Shown here piece after piece: positions 35,536 through 43,792 of a DNA stretch of 64,000 bases (position 1 is its first letter; each line of letters begins with the position of its first letter). The stretch is from Actinobacteria bacterium IMCC26103. Lineage in GTDB: Bacteria > Actinomycetota > Actinomycetes > Nanopelagicales > Nanopelagicaceae. The notes below the pieces were generated by a model. The model saw only the letters and a program-made list of their open reading frames with translations, was not told the origin of the DNA and searched no databases. Both the position numbers and the translations under genes were made by a program. The stretch covers positions 868,001 to 932,000 of the forward strand of contig CP015604.1 in NCBI GenBank assembly GCA_002284875.1, written 5' to 3'.

Positions 35536-36624
35536 ATGAAAAATTCTCCCTTAGCCGAGAAACATCTCCAACTTTCGGCGAAGATGGCCGATTTCGGTGG
35601 CTGGCTAATGCCGATCGAATATCCAGGTGGTGGCGTATTGGCAGAACATGCTGCGGTCCGCGAGAAAGTTGGGATTTTCGACGTTTCGCACTTGGGAAAG
35701 GTGAGCGTCAAAGGCACTGGTGCCCTGGAATTTCTCAACTCGGTATTCACAAATGATTTAAATCGGATCTCTGATGGCCAAGCGCAATACACCTTGCATT
35801 GCAATTCTGATGGGGGAGTAATTGATGATCTGATTGTCTATCGCAATAGCGCAAGTGATCTTTTTCTAATTCCAAATGCTTCTAATACCAGCGATGTGGT
35901 AGCAGATCTCAAGAGTAAATCGCCCGATTTGATAGAGATCGTAAATCTCCACGAATCATTTGGTGTTATTGCAGTGCAAGGACCGCTCTCTAAAGATGTG
36001 ATCAAGAGTTTTGGGATTGATCCTGTGATGGATTACATGGCCTTTGCGCATGTGGTAATTGCAGGATGCGAGGTAATTCTCTGCCGCACTGGATATACCG
36101 GTGAACATGGTTACGAAATCGTTCCTCGCTGGAAGGATGCCTCGAAAGTTTGGGATGCACTGGCATCTGCAATCACCCCACTTGGCGGGCTAGTTTGCGG
36201 ACTTGGTGCGCGCGATACGTTGCGAACCGAGATGGGATACCCATTGCACGGCCACGAGTTAACTCTCGCCATCAGCCCAGTTCAGGCAGCCGCAACTTGG
36301 GCAATCGGTTGGGATAAAGCATCATTTAGCGGAAGCCAAGCGCTAAGCGCTGAAAAAACTGCGGGAGCGCATCCGCGGATACGCGCCTTAGTAAGTCAAG
36401 ATCGCGGTATTCCACGCGCTGGTATGGAAGTCAGGAGCACATCTGGTGCCGTCATTGGAGTTGTAACAAGCGGAACCTTTTCACCGACGCTAAAGAAAGG
36501 TATCGCGCTAGCTCTCTTGGATAATTCAATAAAGCTAAGTGATCAAGTAATTGTTGATGTGCGCGGCCGCGATTGCCTAGCGGAAGTTACAAAGCTGCCG
36601 CTAGTTAACTCAAACGTTCGCTAA
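35536..36624 (+). CDS. gcvT: aminomethyltransferase (glycine cleavage T protein)
   Basis: Transfers the methylene group of glycine from the lipoylated H protein to tetrahydrofolate. The 362-residue protein has FGGWLMPIEYPGGGVLAEH at the N-terminus, FDVSHLGKVSVKG, the folate-binding Asp region DALASAITPLGG followed by GLGARDTLRTEMGYPLHGHE, and the C-terminal GVVTSGTFSPTLKKGIAL. The other gcv genes are not in the window. It is linked in function to the lipoate genes nearby. Its end overlaps the ECF gene by 20 bases. Confidence 0.93.
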   Translation: MKNSPLAEKHLQLSAKMADFGGWLMPIEYPGGGVLAEHAAVREKVGIFDVSHLGKVSVKGTGALEFLNSVFTNDLNRISDGQAQYTLHCNSDGGVIDDLIVYRNSASDLFLIPNASNTSDVVADLKSKSPDLIEIVNLHESFGVIAVQGPLSKDVIKSFGIDPVMDYMAFAHVVIAGCEVILCRTGYTGEHGYEIVPRWKDASKVWDALASAITPLGGLVCGLGARDTLRTEMGYPLHGHELTLAISPVQAAATWAIGWDKASFSGSQALSAEKTAGAHPRIRALVSQDRGIPRAGMEVRSTSGAVIGVVTSGTFSPTLKKGIALALLDNSIKLSDQVIVDVRGRDCLAEVTKLPLVNSNVR

Positions 36625-37411
36625 ATTCAATCGGAGTTAAGAAAGCTGCTCTATTTTTGCTGCGCCTTAGCGCTGCCAAAACCGCAGGTCCGGCAGAGAT
36701 TACTAGGACAGTAGTTAATACCGCGCGCGGAATATCCCAAGCCATCGAGGATAGAAAATGAAACACGATAAAGCGATGCAGATTTTCAGAAAGTGCGCCG
36801 CCTGGAATAAAAGAGAGTTGGGTATTAGCGCCAATGGCCCACGGCCAAAATTGCAGATCCATCAGCAACCCATAACTAAGTGCGGAGATTATTGAGATCA
36901 AGATAAGTAAGGCAAGTTCGCGCCGGCCACGCAATTTCTTGGCAAAGCTGCCCGCTAATAGCCCGATAATTCCTGCAGCAAATAATTGGTAACTAAGCCA
37001 CGGACCAATTCCCCCGGTAAATAGCGCCGAAGCAAGCATTCCTAAGACACCAAGGAGAAAACCGAAAGCGCCACCGAAGACGCGTGCTGCCAATATTAAG
37101 AGAAACCACATTGGTTCGAGCCCTACTGCACCCGCGCCAAGTGGGCGAAGTGCTGCCAATAATGCAGCCAGCATTCCAAGAAGAGCTACAGATTTGGCAT
37201 CGAGACTGCGATCACTTAACTGTGCCAATAGTAAGAAAAGAGCGAGCGGTAAGGCGATCCAGAAAAAATATTGCGCGAAATGAGCACTACTTATGTCGGC
37301 AGCGAAGAAGGGCCAAATAAAACCTGCCAAAGCAAAGGCCGAGGCAAGCGTTAGCGCAATCTTCGAAGATAGCGAGAAGCGATAAATATCTTTGGTTTGT
37401 AACTTCATCAC
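36605..37411 (-). CDS. ECF transporter S component (substrate binder)
   Basis: A 268-residue membrane protein with about six to eight helices. The segment GAGAVGLEPMWFLLILAARVFG and LGVLGMLASALFTGGIGPW match actinobacterial ECF S components associated with cobalamin riboswitches. It binds the vitamin and docks on the T component. It is the last gene of a four-gene operon and overlaps the ATPase gene by 4 bases. The upstream riboswitch makes cobalamin the best substrate guess. Confidence 0.82.
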   Translation of the reverse strand: MMKLQTKDIYRFSLSSKIALTLASAFALAGFIWPFFAADISSAHFAQYFFWIALPLALFLLLAQLSDRSLDAKSVALLGMLAALLAALRPLGAGAVGLEPMWFLLILAARVFGGAFGFLLGVLGMLASALFTGGIGPWLSYQLFAAGIIGLLAGSFAKKLRGRRELALLILISIISALSYGLLMDLQFWPWAIGANTQLSFIPGGALSENLHRFIVFHFLSSMAWDIPRAVLTTVLVISAGPAVLAALRRSKNRAAFLTPIEFSERLS

Positions 37412-39003
37412 TCAACCGCCCGCAGAACATCCGAAACAGTTAGCCACGGCCGAGGCGACATAACTTTGGCAACTTGTGGCGCAAATGCAGGTGAAGATAG
37501 AAGAATTTCCAGCGTTGGACCATCGGCTACAACTTCACCTTCGGCTAAGAAGATAACGCGATCGCAGAGTTCAGCCACCAACTCCACATCGTGCGTTGCG
37601 ATCAAAACCGATCGATTTAACTCTTTTGCAAAACTCTTAAGCAATGTGATCAAAAGTGTCTTTGCTTGATAATCCAATCCACGAGTTGGCTCATCCAAAA
37701 TTAGAACCTGTGGCTGTGCGGATAGGACAATGGCGAGGGCAAGTGCTAATCGTTGCCCTTCAGATAAATCTCGGGGGTGGGTATCTGGATCTATCGCGGG
37801 GACGATTCGCTCGAGCAGAGCCAGTGCAGTTCCTGCGGCACATTCATTATCTTTATCGGCTTGCGCACATTCACCTTTCACACTCTGCCCATAAAGTAAA
37901 TCACTTGGCTCTTGTGGAATGAATCCAACTATTTCGCGTCGCGCTCTTCCTTTGAGATCTGCGGAAGATAAACCACAAATTTCAGAACTCCCTTTCGCCT
38001 CTTTATTGAGACCCACCAATGTCGTTAGCAGCGAGCTTTTGCCGGCGCCATTTCTTCCCATTAAGGCGACAATTTCTCCGTTGTAGATATTAGTTGTCAC
38101 ATCACGCAGCGCCGGTTTTCCTTGATAGGAGAGCGATAAATTTAGGGTACTAATTACCAAGTCTGCTTGCACAGGTGCAATAACTTCCGGGTCTCTTCCA
38201 TTTGTTCGAATCTCTTCAGTCATTCTTCTAACATCACGCACATTTAAGCCGACTTGTGAAAGCCCCAAAGCGCGGGCGAGATGAACAATTGGGGGCGCAA
38301 TGTCGGAGCGTTTTAAGATTTCTTCCGGCAAATTAATCTCGGCGCTACCATCGCCTGCGATATGGATGATTCGATCAGCAAAACCAATTACTCGCTCTAG
38401 GCGGTGTTCGGCGATAACCACGGTCAAACTCAAATCATGAACGAGTCTGTGCAATATCGAGAGAACTTCTTCAGCAGCTATTGGATCGAGTGCGCTAGTT
38501 GGTTCATCAAGAAGCAGAACCTTAGGGTTCATAACTAAAGCGCTACCGATGGCAACTCGCTGTTGTTCACCGCCGCTAAGAGTTGAAATTGCTCTATCTC
38601 GCAAATGTGAAAGCGCTAACAAATCTAGGATCTCTTCAACCCGCTTACGCATTAGATCTGGCGCGATATTTAACGCCTCCATACCGAAGGCGAGCTCTTC
38701 TTCCACGATATCTGTGACAAAACCTTGCGCGGGATTTTGACCAACGATTCCGACTAAATGCGAGAGTTCACCAGGTCTAACCAGACGCGTAGAAATTCCA
38801 TCGACAGTGATATCTCCGGCCAGAATGCCGCCGGTGTGATGGGGGACTAGTCCATTTATTAAGCGTAAGAGCGATGATTTTCCGGTACCAGTTGAACCAA
38901 TAACCAGAACCATCTCACCTTCGGAAATTTCGAAGGAGAGATCTTCCAGAATTGTCTTTGTAGAAGTCGGATATACCAAAGAGACTCTTGAAAAATTAAT
39001 CAT
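37408..39003 (-). CDS. ECF transporter ATPase, two fused ATP-binding domains
   Basis: The 531-residue energising subunit contains both ATPase halves in one chain. The first half has Walker A GSTGTGKSSLLRL, the signature STLSGGEQQRVAIG and Walker B KVLLLDEPTSAL. The second half has GRNGAGKSSLLTT, a shorter signature DLSEGQRLALALA and VLILDEPTRGLDY. In most ECF systems these are separate EcfA1 and EcfA2 proteins. It overlaps its neighbours by 4 bases on both sides, so the complex is made from one mRNA. Confidence 0.92.
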   Translation of the reverse strand: MINFSRVSLVYPTSTKTILEDLSFEISEGEMVLVIGSTGTGKSSLLRLINGLVPHHTGGILAGDITVDGISTRLVRPGELSHLVGIVGQNPAQGFVTDIVEEELAFGMEALNIAPDLMRKRVEEILDLLALSHLRDRAISTLSGGEQQRVAIGSALVMNPKVLLLDEPTSALDPIAAEEVLSILHRLVHDLSLTVVIAEHRLERVIGFADRIIHIAGDGSAEINLPEEILKRSDIAPPIVHLARALGLSQVGLNVRDVRRMTEEIRTNGRDPEVIAPVQADLVISTLNLSLSYQGKPALRDVTTNIYNGEIVALMGRNGAGKSSLLTTLVGLNKEAKGSSEICGLSSADLKGRARREIVGFIPQEPSDLLYGQSVKGECAQADKDNECAAGTALALLERIVPAIDPDTHPRDLSEGQRLALALAIVLSAQPQVLILDEPTRGLDYQAKTLLITLLKSFAKELNRSVLIATHDVELVAELCDRVIFLAEGEVVADGPTLEILLSSPAFAPQVAKVMSPRPWLTVSDVLRAVE

Positions 39004-39746
39004 CGAACCGCCACCAGCGTTACAGCCAGAACTACTGCCGAGGTAAGAACTATTACCGAATCAACTCCATGCCAAGTGATCGGGCGATAACGAGAACGCT
39101 TACGATTGACTCCGAAGCCGCGCGCATCCATGGCCGCCGCTAGTTCAAGTGAGCGCGAAAGTGAATCCTCTAGCAAAGGCAGAGCAATGGAGCGCCAAGA
39201 TGGCTTCTCATCACCGCGCAGCGCACGTGCTCGGCGGATACGCGAGATACTTTGGACCATATTTGGTAGCGCAGATGTGGCAATTACTGTGGCAACGCCA
39301 AACTCGTAAATTGCAACCGGTGTTACTCGCAGTAATTTATGGGGGCTAGTTAGTGAAACAGCTGCGCCAAAGAGCGAAATCACGGCAACGATTATCAGAC
39401 CTTCATGGATCGATGAAAGTAAGCGCTCCTGTGTGATGACGCCACCGATGCGAATACCAGCTAACCAATGTGGAAGCGGCACAATCGGCAGAGTTGCCAA
39501 TTTAGTGCCAGGGATGGGCACTCCTATTAGAACTCCAACTATGGTGCGAATTATTAATATAAAAGCGCCAATTCTGAGGGAAAACCAGAAACTTTTAGCC
39601 CATGGTGCGGCAGCGGCGAATCTCCAAACTAAAATCGCTGCAACCGCCATGGCAGATACAGCCAACCATGCGCTATCGGCGCTAATTACCGCGCAAATAG
39701 TCAGAAGTGACCAGATCCACCACGTAAGCGGATGCAGCGATCTCAT
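39000..39746 (-). CDS. ecfT: ECF transporter T component
   Basis: A 248-residue transmembrane coupling protein with about five hydrophobic helices. The two signature short helices are visible as RIRRARALRGD and ELAAAMDARGFG, each with the Ala-Arg-Gly core that contacts the ATPases. It links the S component to the ATPase. The operon order is SCO2322-like protein, T, ATPase, S, all tightly coupled. Confidence 0.88.
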   Translation of the reverse strand: MRSLHPLTWWIWSLLTICAVISADSAWLAVSAMAVAAILVWRFAAAAPWAKSFWFSLRIGAFILIIRTIVGVLIGVPIPGTKLATLPIVPLPHWLAGIRIGGVITQERLLSSIHEGLIIVAVISLFGAAVSLTSPHKLLRVTPVAIYEFGVATVIATSALPNMVQSISRIRRARALRGDEKPSWRSIALPLLEDSLSRSLELAAAMDARGFGVNRKRSRYRPITWHGVDSVIVLTSAVVLAVTLVAVR

Positions 39747-39756
39747 TTAGTACTTA

Positions 39757-40296
39757 TTACTTCTTCAGAGCAGTAGGTGTTGGAATTTCAACTCCACACT
39801 CTTTTTTCGGGTAGCCATTTATGCCGCAGATTAAGCCGCTCTTGGCGGCGCGAATCTTTACCGCCATACCGAGAACATCTATGCCTTGCGATGTTTTAGC
39901 GGTGCGGACGCAAGTTGTAAAGCTCTTTTGTACCTTCTCGCCCTTTGGCGCATACGCCGATGAACCAAAATCAATTACCAACGCAACACGCTTGGTGTCG
40001 TTATCGGCCTTGACCTTGCCACAAATAGTTGCAAAATCTGGCTTAATCGCCGGAGCGATAGATGGGACATCATCTGAGCTAAATACAAATGACCAACCTT
40101 CAACAGCGCCATCTGCAACATCAACGGTAGGCCCGGTCATTGCCGCAGTCCAAGTGGTTGCACCTGGGGCTGCTTGGTAATAACCCCAATACCGCCAACC
40201 TTTCCCAGCCGCATTGGCGGTAGGCGCGAAGGTAATTCCGGTTACGATTAAAACGGCAGTAGTTATAACTGCGAAAAATCTATTATTGGTACTCAT
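39757..40296 (-). CDS. SCO2322-like secreted protein
   Basis: A 179-residue secreted protein with a signal peptide ending near TANAAGKG (about residue 30). The segment WRYWGYYQ, then WTAAMTGPTVDVADGAVEGW, is the mark of the family named after Streptomyces SCO2322, of unknown function. Cysteines in ATICGKV and TCVRT could form a disulfide. It is the first gene under the cobalamin riboswitch and precedes the ECF genes by 10 bases. A role in capturing cobalamin outside the membrane is an attractive but untested idea. Confidence 0.78.
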   Translation of the reverse strand: MSTNNRFFAVITTAVLIVTGITFAPTANAAGKGWRYWGYYQAAPGATTWTAAMTGPTVDVADGAVEGWSFVFSSDDVPSIAPAIKPDFATICGKVKADNDTKRVALVIDFGSSAYAPKGEKVQKSFTTCVRTAKTSQGIDVLGMAVKIRAAKSGLICGINGYPKKECGVEIPTPTALKK

Positions 40297-40349
40297 TTAA
40301 GTTTTTGGAGCCTCTCTAAAGTTGAAGAGTCTCACGGGGTAGCGGCAAT

Positions 40350-40404
40350 GAAAGTAATCAAACTACTTTCTTTGTGACTACACCCCGCAAACCTCGGCGG
40401 GTGT
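40350..40404 (-). promoter_or_regulatory. candidate expression platform of the riboswitch
   Basis: Two hairpins follow the aptamer on the minus strand: ACACCCGC / GCGGGGTGT with a bulge (40380-40404) and GAAAGTA / TACTTTC (40350-40370). The GGGGTGTAG arm can also pair loosely with CTACCCC downstream. There is no U-tract, so the mechanism is unclear. Confidence 0.45.
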
Positions 40405-40423
40405 TGGTCTTTCTTGACTTAGC

Positions 40424-40545
40424 GATCCAGGTAATCCGACTTAAGCGCGAGAGCGCTCTTACGGTTGCGGGTCAGCGTCGGATTTGCACCGACTTCCCCT
40501 GAAAGGCAAGCTTTAAAACTATTAAATTGTCTTACCTGCGAACCA
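40424..40545 (-). ncRNA. cobalamin (B12) riboswitch
   Basis: On the minus strand the conserved core GGGGAAGTCGGTG, AATCCGACGCTGACCCGC and AACCGTAAG is present, and the B12-box-like GTCGGATTACCTG closes it. The closing helix pairs CAGGTAA (5' side) with TTACCTG (3' side), 7 bp, at 40532-40538 and 40428-40434. The aptamer lies upstream of the SCO2322-like gene and the ECF genes. Binding of adenosylcobalamin would be expected to lower expression of the uptake operon. It is in the divergent gap with the aldo/keto reductase gene. Confidence 0.9.
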
Positions 40546-40615
40546 AACCATAAGCCAGCTCCCTTTGCAACTAACCACGCTTTAGCGGTGTCGATACAAG
40601 TATTGACAGCGAGGG

Positions 40616-40621
40616 TATGGT
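40616..40621 (+). promoter_or_regulatory. -10 box of the aldo/keto reductase gene
   Basis: TATGGT ends 6 bases before the ATG at 40628. Confidence 0.5.
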
Positions 40622-40627
40622 CAGCGC

Positions 40628-41629
40628 ATGGAATATCGTCGCCTCGGTTCATCAGGAATGTATGTATCAGAAATCTCCTACGGCAATTGGATCACACACG
40701 GTTCACAAGTTGAATCTGACGCGGCGATTAAATGTGTCAGGACTGCATACGATCTAGGGATAACCACTTTTGATACTGCAGATGTGTATGCCGCAACTAA
40801 GGCGGAAAGTGTTTTAGGAAAAGCGCTCAAGGGCATTAGGCGCGAATCATATGAACTTTTCACTAAGGTTTATTGGCCAACGGGTGCAGGCAAGAACGAT
40901 CGCGGCCTATCGCGTAAACATATTATCGAATCCTGTAACGCATCTCTGAAGCGCTTAAATACCGATCACATTGATCTATATCAAATGCACCGCTTTGATT
41001 ATGAGACCCCGCTGGAAGAATCTCTCAGCGCCTTTGATGATCTAATTCGCGCCGGTAAAGTTCATTACATTGGTTTCTCGGAATGGAACGCCAAGCAGAT
41101 CGCGGATGCGCTAAAGATTCAAGATAACAAGGGCTATAGCCGCTTTGTATCTAGCCAGCCGCAATATTCAGCGCTATGGCGAGTCATTGAAAGCGAAGTA
41201 GTTCCGCTAAGTGCCAAAGAAGGTATCGGCCAAATTGTTTGGTCACCTATGGCTCAGGGAGTTCTAACAGGTAAGTACTTGCCAGGGAAGAAACCACCTG
41301 CAGGATCGCGCGCAACTGATAAGAAATCAGGCGCCGGCATGATTTCACGCTGGATGCGCGATGATGTATTAACTGCAGTTCAAAAGTTGGCCCCAATTGC
41401 AAAAGAAGCCGAGCTATCTATGGGACAACTGGCTATTGCGTGGGTACTACAAAACCCTAACGTTTCAAGCGCGATCATGGGTGCGACCAAACCATCACAG
41501 GTGAAAGAGAATGTAAAAGCATCTGGCGTGAAACTTTCACCTGATCAGATGAAGGCTATCGATAACGCGCTTGGTGCAATCCCAACTACAGATCCGAAAG
41601 AGACCAAGAGCCCCAACCCGCGCGCTTAA
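40628..41629 (+). CDS. aldo/keto reductase
   Basis: A 333-residue NADPH-dependent TIM-barrel reductase, similar to the potassium-channel beta-subunit/YajO group. The N-terminus reads MEYRRLGSSGMYVSEIS. The catalytic Asp and Tyr are in FDTADVYAATKAESVLGKAL, with the Lys in LFTKVYWP and the His in LYQMHRFD. SSAIMGATKPSQVKEN near the C-terminus is the cofactor-binding segment. The physiological substrate is unknown. Its stop shares TTAA with the convergent DUF3043 gene. Confidence 0.9.
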   Translation: MEYRRLGSSGMYVSEISYGNWITHGSQVESDAAIKCVRTAYDLGITTFDTADVYAATKAESVLGKALKGIRRESYELFTKVYWPTGAGKNDRGLSRKHIIESCNASLKRLNTDHIDLYQMHRFDYETPLEESLSAFDDLIRAGKVHYIGFSEWNAKQIADALKIQDNKGYSRFVSSQPQYSALWRVIESEVVPLSAKEGIGQIVWSPMAQGVLTGKYLPGKKPPAGSRATDKKSGAGMISRWMRDDVLTAVQKLAPIAKEAELSMGQLAIAWVLQNPNVSSAIMGATKPSQVKENVKASGVKLSPDQMKAIDNALGAIPTTDPKETKSPNPRA

Positions 41630-42165
41630 TTAACTTTATCGCCAGGTTTAGATTGTGGCTTTGGTGCGCGCATGCGACGCATCTGGGTCGAGCGTAGCCA
41701 GCCATAAAGACCTAAGCCTTTAGTGCTCTGATTTGGAAAGCGTTGTGCGACCTCGGATTTTATTTTGCGAGATAAGAAGAATCCATCGACCACAGAGAAG
41801 AGTAAAACGCCGTACATAATTATGATTCCCGAAACGGCGAATGCAGCAATTGGAATTAGCGAAAGAATCAGAACGAAACCGATTACCGGCAGGAAATATT
41901 CGCCAATCGAACGGCGTGAATCGACTAAATTACGGACTAACTTCTTCTCGGGTCCACGATCTCGCGCAGGAAGCGCTGACTCATCCCCACGTAGATACGC
42001 AGCACGCTGTGCAATTCGTGATGCACGAGCGGCTTCTTTAGCGCGGGCTTTCTCAGCCTTTGTTGAGGCGGGAGCTAAAGAAGAGAACTTTGTAGATGCT
42101 TGCGCATCTTTGCGCTTTGGCGTTGGGCGTCCCTTTTTCTGGGAATTATCGTCAGGGCTAGTCAT
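41626..42165 (-). CDS. DUF3043 membrane protein
   Basis: A 179-residue actinobacterial protein of unknown function. A basic N-terminal region begins QKKGRPTPKRKDAQA, followed by RNLVDSRRSIGEYFLPVI, which is the DUF3043 signature. Two adjacent membrane helices lie at about residues 93-130, and a basic tail follows. TATAGT stands 7 bases before the ATG inside the 3' end of nadA. The link with nadA upstream suggests no clear role. Confidence 0.85.
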   Translation of the reverse strand: MTSPDDNSQKKGRPTPKRKDAQASTKFSSLAPASTKAEKARAKEAARASRIAQRAAYLRGDESALPARDRGPEKKLVRNLVDSRRSIGEYFLPVIGFVLILSLIPIAAFAVSGIIIMYGVLLFSVVDGFFLSRKIKSEVAQRFPNQSTKGLGLYGWLRSTQMRRMRAPKPQSKPGDKVN

Positions 42166-42172
42166 ATCGCAA

Positions 42173-42178
42173 ACTATA
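42173..42178 (-). promoter_or_regulatory. internal -10 box of the DUF3043 gene
   Basis: TATAGT on the minus strand ends 7 bases before the ATG at 42165, overlapping the last codons of nadA. Confidence 0.4.
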
Positions 42179-43337
42179 GGGCGAGCATCTGCTCGAGAGC
42201 CAACTTTGAGAAGCGAGCGGTCTCAGGATCAACCTTGATCTGATTGACCACATGGCCCGCTACAAGCGATTCCATCGCCCACACCAGGTGAGGCAGATCA
42301 ATTCGGTTCATAGTTGAGCAATAGCACACTGTCTTATCCAAGAAGACGATCTCTTTATCGGGATGGCTATTGGCTAATCGAGAAACCAAGTTCAACTCTG
42401 TTCCGATCGCCCACTTGCTGCCAGGCGGTGATTGTTCAACAGCGCGAATGATCGCTTCTGTACTACCAACTACATCGGCTATTGAAACGACTTCATTCTG
42501 GCATTCTGGATGAACTAGGACTTTCACTCCGGGAAGGCGTTTGCGTACTTCATTTACTGATTCAACGCTAAAGCGTCCATGCACCGAACAGTGACCGCGC
42601 CATAAAATAACTTTGGCAGCCTGTAATTGTTCGGCAGTCAATCCGCCCATAGGTTTCCATGGATTCCACAGAACACAATCTGCGAGGGTAAGGCCAAGTG
42701 AGAGCACTGCAGTATTGCGGCCAAGGTGTTGGTCTGGCAGGAAGAGAATTTTTTCACCTTGAGTAAAGGCCCATTCCATACTCTTCTTGGCGTTAGAAGA
42801 AGTACAAATAGTCCCGCCATGTTCACCAGTAAAACTTTTAATCGCAGCCGATGAATTCATGTAAGTAACTGGAATCGTTTTATCTGCGATACCAATTGCC
42901 GAAAGTTGGCTCCAGCATTCCTGCACTTGATTAGCGGTTGCCATATCAGCCATGGAACAACCAGCTGCCAGATCAGGCAAGATCACCTTTTGCCGAGAGG
43001 AAGTTAAAATATCGGCGCTTTCTGCCATAAAGTGAACGCCACAGAAAATTATGTATTCTGCCGATGATTGTGCGGCTGCTGCTTGAGCTAACTTAAATGA
43101 ATCACCGGTTATATCTGCAAACTCGATTACTTCATCGCGTTGATAGTGATGCCCTAAAACGAGAGCACGATCACCTAACGCAGCGCGGGCGATACGAGCG
43201 CGGGAGACTAGTTCAGGATCGCTGGCTGCAGGTAGTTCACCTGTACAGGAGACGCCACGTTCTGATTCCAGATCAAGACCTCGGCCAAGTAGCAGCAGAT
43301 TCGTCAAGGACCCGGTTTGGGATGTGGACATAGCCAC
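42174..43337 (-). CDS. nadA: quinolinate synthase
   Basis: An iron-sulfur enzyme that makes quinolinate from iminoaspartate and dihydroxyacetone phosphate in NAD synthesis. At 387 residues it is of the long actinobacterial type. Visible are VLGHHYQRDEVIEFADITGDS, CGVHFMAESADIL, TSSNAKKSMEW and the last cluster region VCYCSTMNRIDLPHLVW. Three conserved cysteines hold the 4Fe-4S cluster. The start is GTG 43337, or ATG 43331 with GAGAAT 6 bases upstream. nadB and nadC are not in the window. Confidence 0.93.
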   Translation of the reverse strand: MAMSTSQTGSLTNLLLLGRGLDLESERGVSCTGELPAASDPELVSRARIARAALGDRALVLGHHYQRDEVIEFADITGDSFKLAQAAAAQSSAEYIIFCGVHFMAESADILTSSRQKVILPDLAAGCSMADMATANQVQECWSQLSAIGIADKTIPVTYMNSSAAIKSFTGEHGGTICTSSNAKKSMEWAFTQGEKILFLPDQHLGRNTAVLSLGLTLADCVLWNPWKPMGGLTAEQLQAAKVILWRGHCSVHGRFSVESVNEVRKRLPGVKVLVHPECQNEVVSIADVVGSTEAIIRAVEQSPPGSKWAIGTELNLVSRLANSHPDKEIVFLDKTVCYCSTMNRIDLPHLVWAMESLVAGHVVNQIKVDPETARFSKLALEQMLAL

Positions 43338-43386
43338 ATTCTCGCTTATAAATGGCGTTGCTGTCGCATCGACTCAGCAGGGCAGG

Positions 43387-43392
43387 TAGGCT
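43387..43392 (+). promoter_or_regulatory. -10 box of erpA
   Basis: TAGGCT ends 6 bases before the ATG at 43399. Confidence 0.5.
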
Positions 43393-43398
43393 AAGCCC

Positions 43399-43767
43399 AT
43401 GACAACTGAGACAACCACAACATCGTCCGAGACATCAATCTCAACTTCAATTGCACTCACCGATGTTGCCGCCGCCAAGGTAGCCGCACTTCTAGCGCAA
43501 GAAGGTCGTGATGATCTCTACCTGCGCGTTGCTGTGCAGCCTGGTGGATGTTCTGGGCTTCGTTACCAGCTCTATTTTGATGATCGTAACCAAGAAGGCG
43601 ATATCGCCCGCGAATTTGGTACGGTAAAAGTTGTTGTAGACAAGATGAGCGATCCATACCTAATGGGCGCAACTATCGATTTCGTTGACACTATCGAGAA
43701 GCAAGGATTCACTATCGATAATCCACAAGCGCAGGGTTCTTGCGCATGTGGCGATTCATTTAATTAA
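43399..43767 (+). CDS. erpA: iron-sulfur cluster insertion protein (HesB/ErpA type)
   Basis: An A-type carrier of 122 residues that delivers Fe-S clusters to apoproteins. The three conserved cysteines are present: VQPGGCSGLRYQLYFD, and the C-terminal QGSCACGDSF. The N-terminal 20 residues are Thr/Ser-rich and probably disordered. Its neighbours nadA and the respiratory Rieske protein are Fe-S clients. The same neighbourhood occurs in Streptomyces. Confidence 0.92.
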   Translation: MTTETTTTSSETSISTSIALTDVAAAKVAALLAQEGRDDLYLRVAVQPGGCSGLRYQLYFDDRNQEGDIAREFGTVKVVVDKMSDPYLMGATIDFVDTIEKQGFTIDNPQAQGSCACGDSFN

Positions 43768-43792
43768 AGTTAAGCGCTCTCTTTAAAGACTA

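Noticed and set aside
40603-40608. TTGACA that looks like a perfect -35 box
   Set aside because: It is only 7 bases from the -10 box TATGGT of the aldo/keto reductase gene, so the spacing cannot work.
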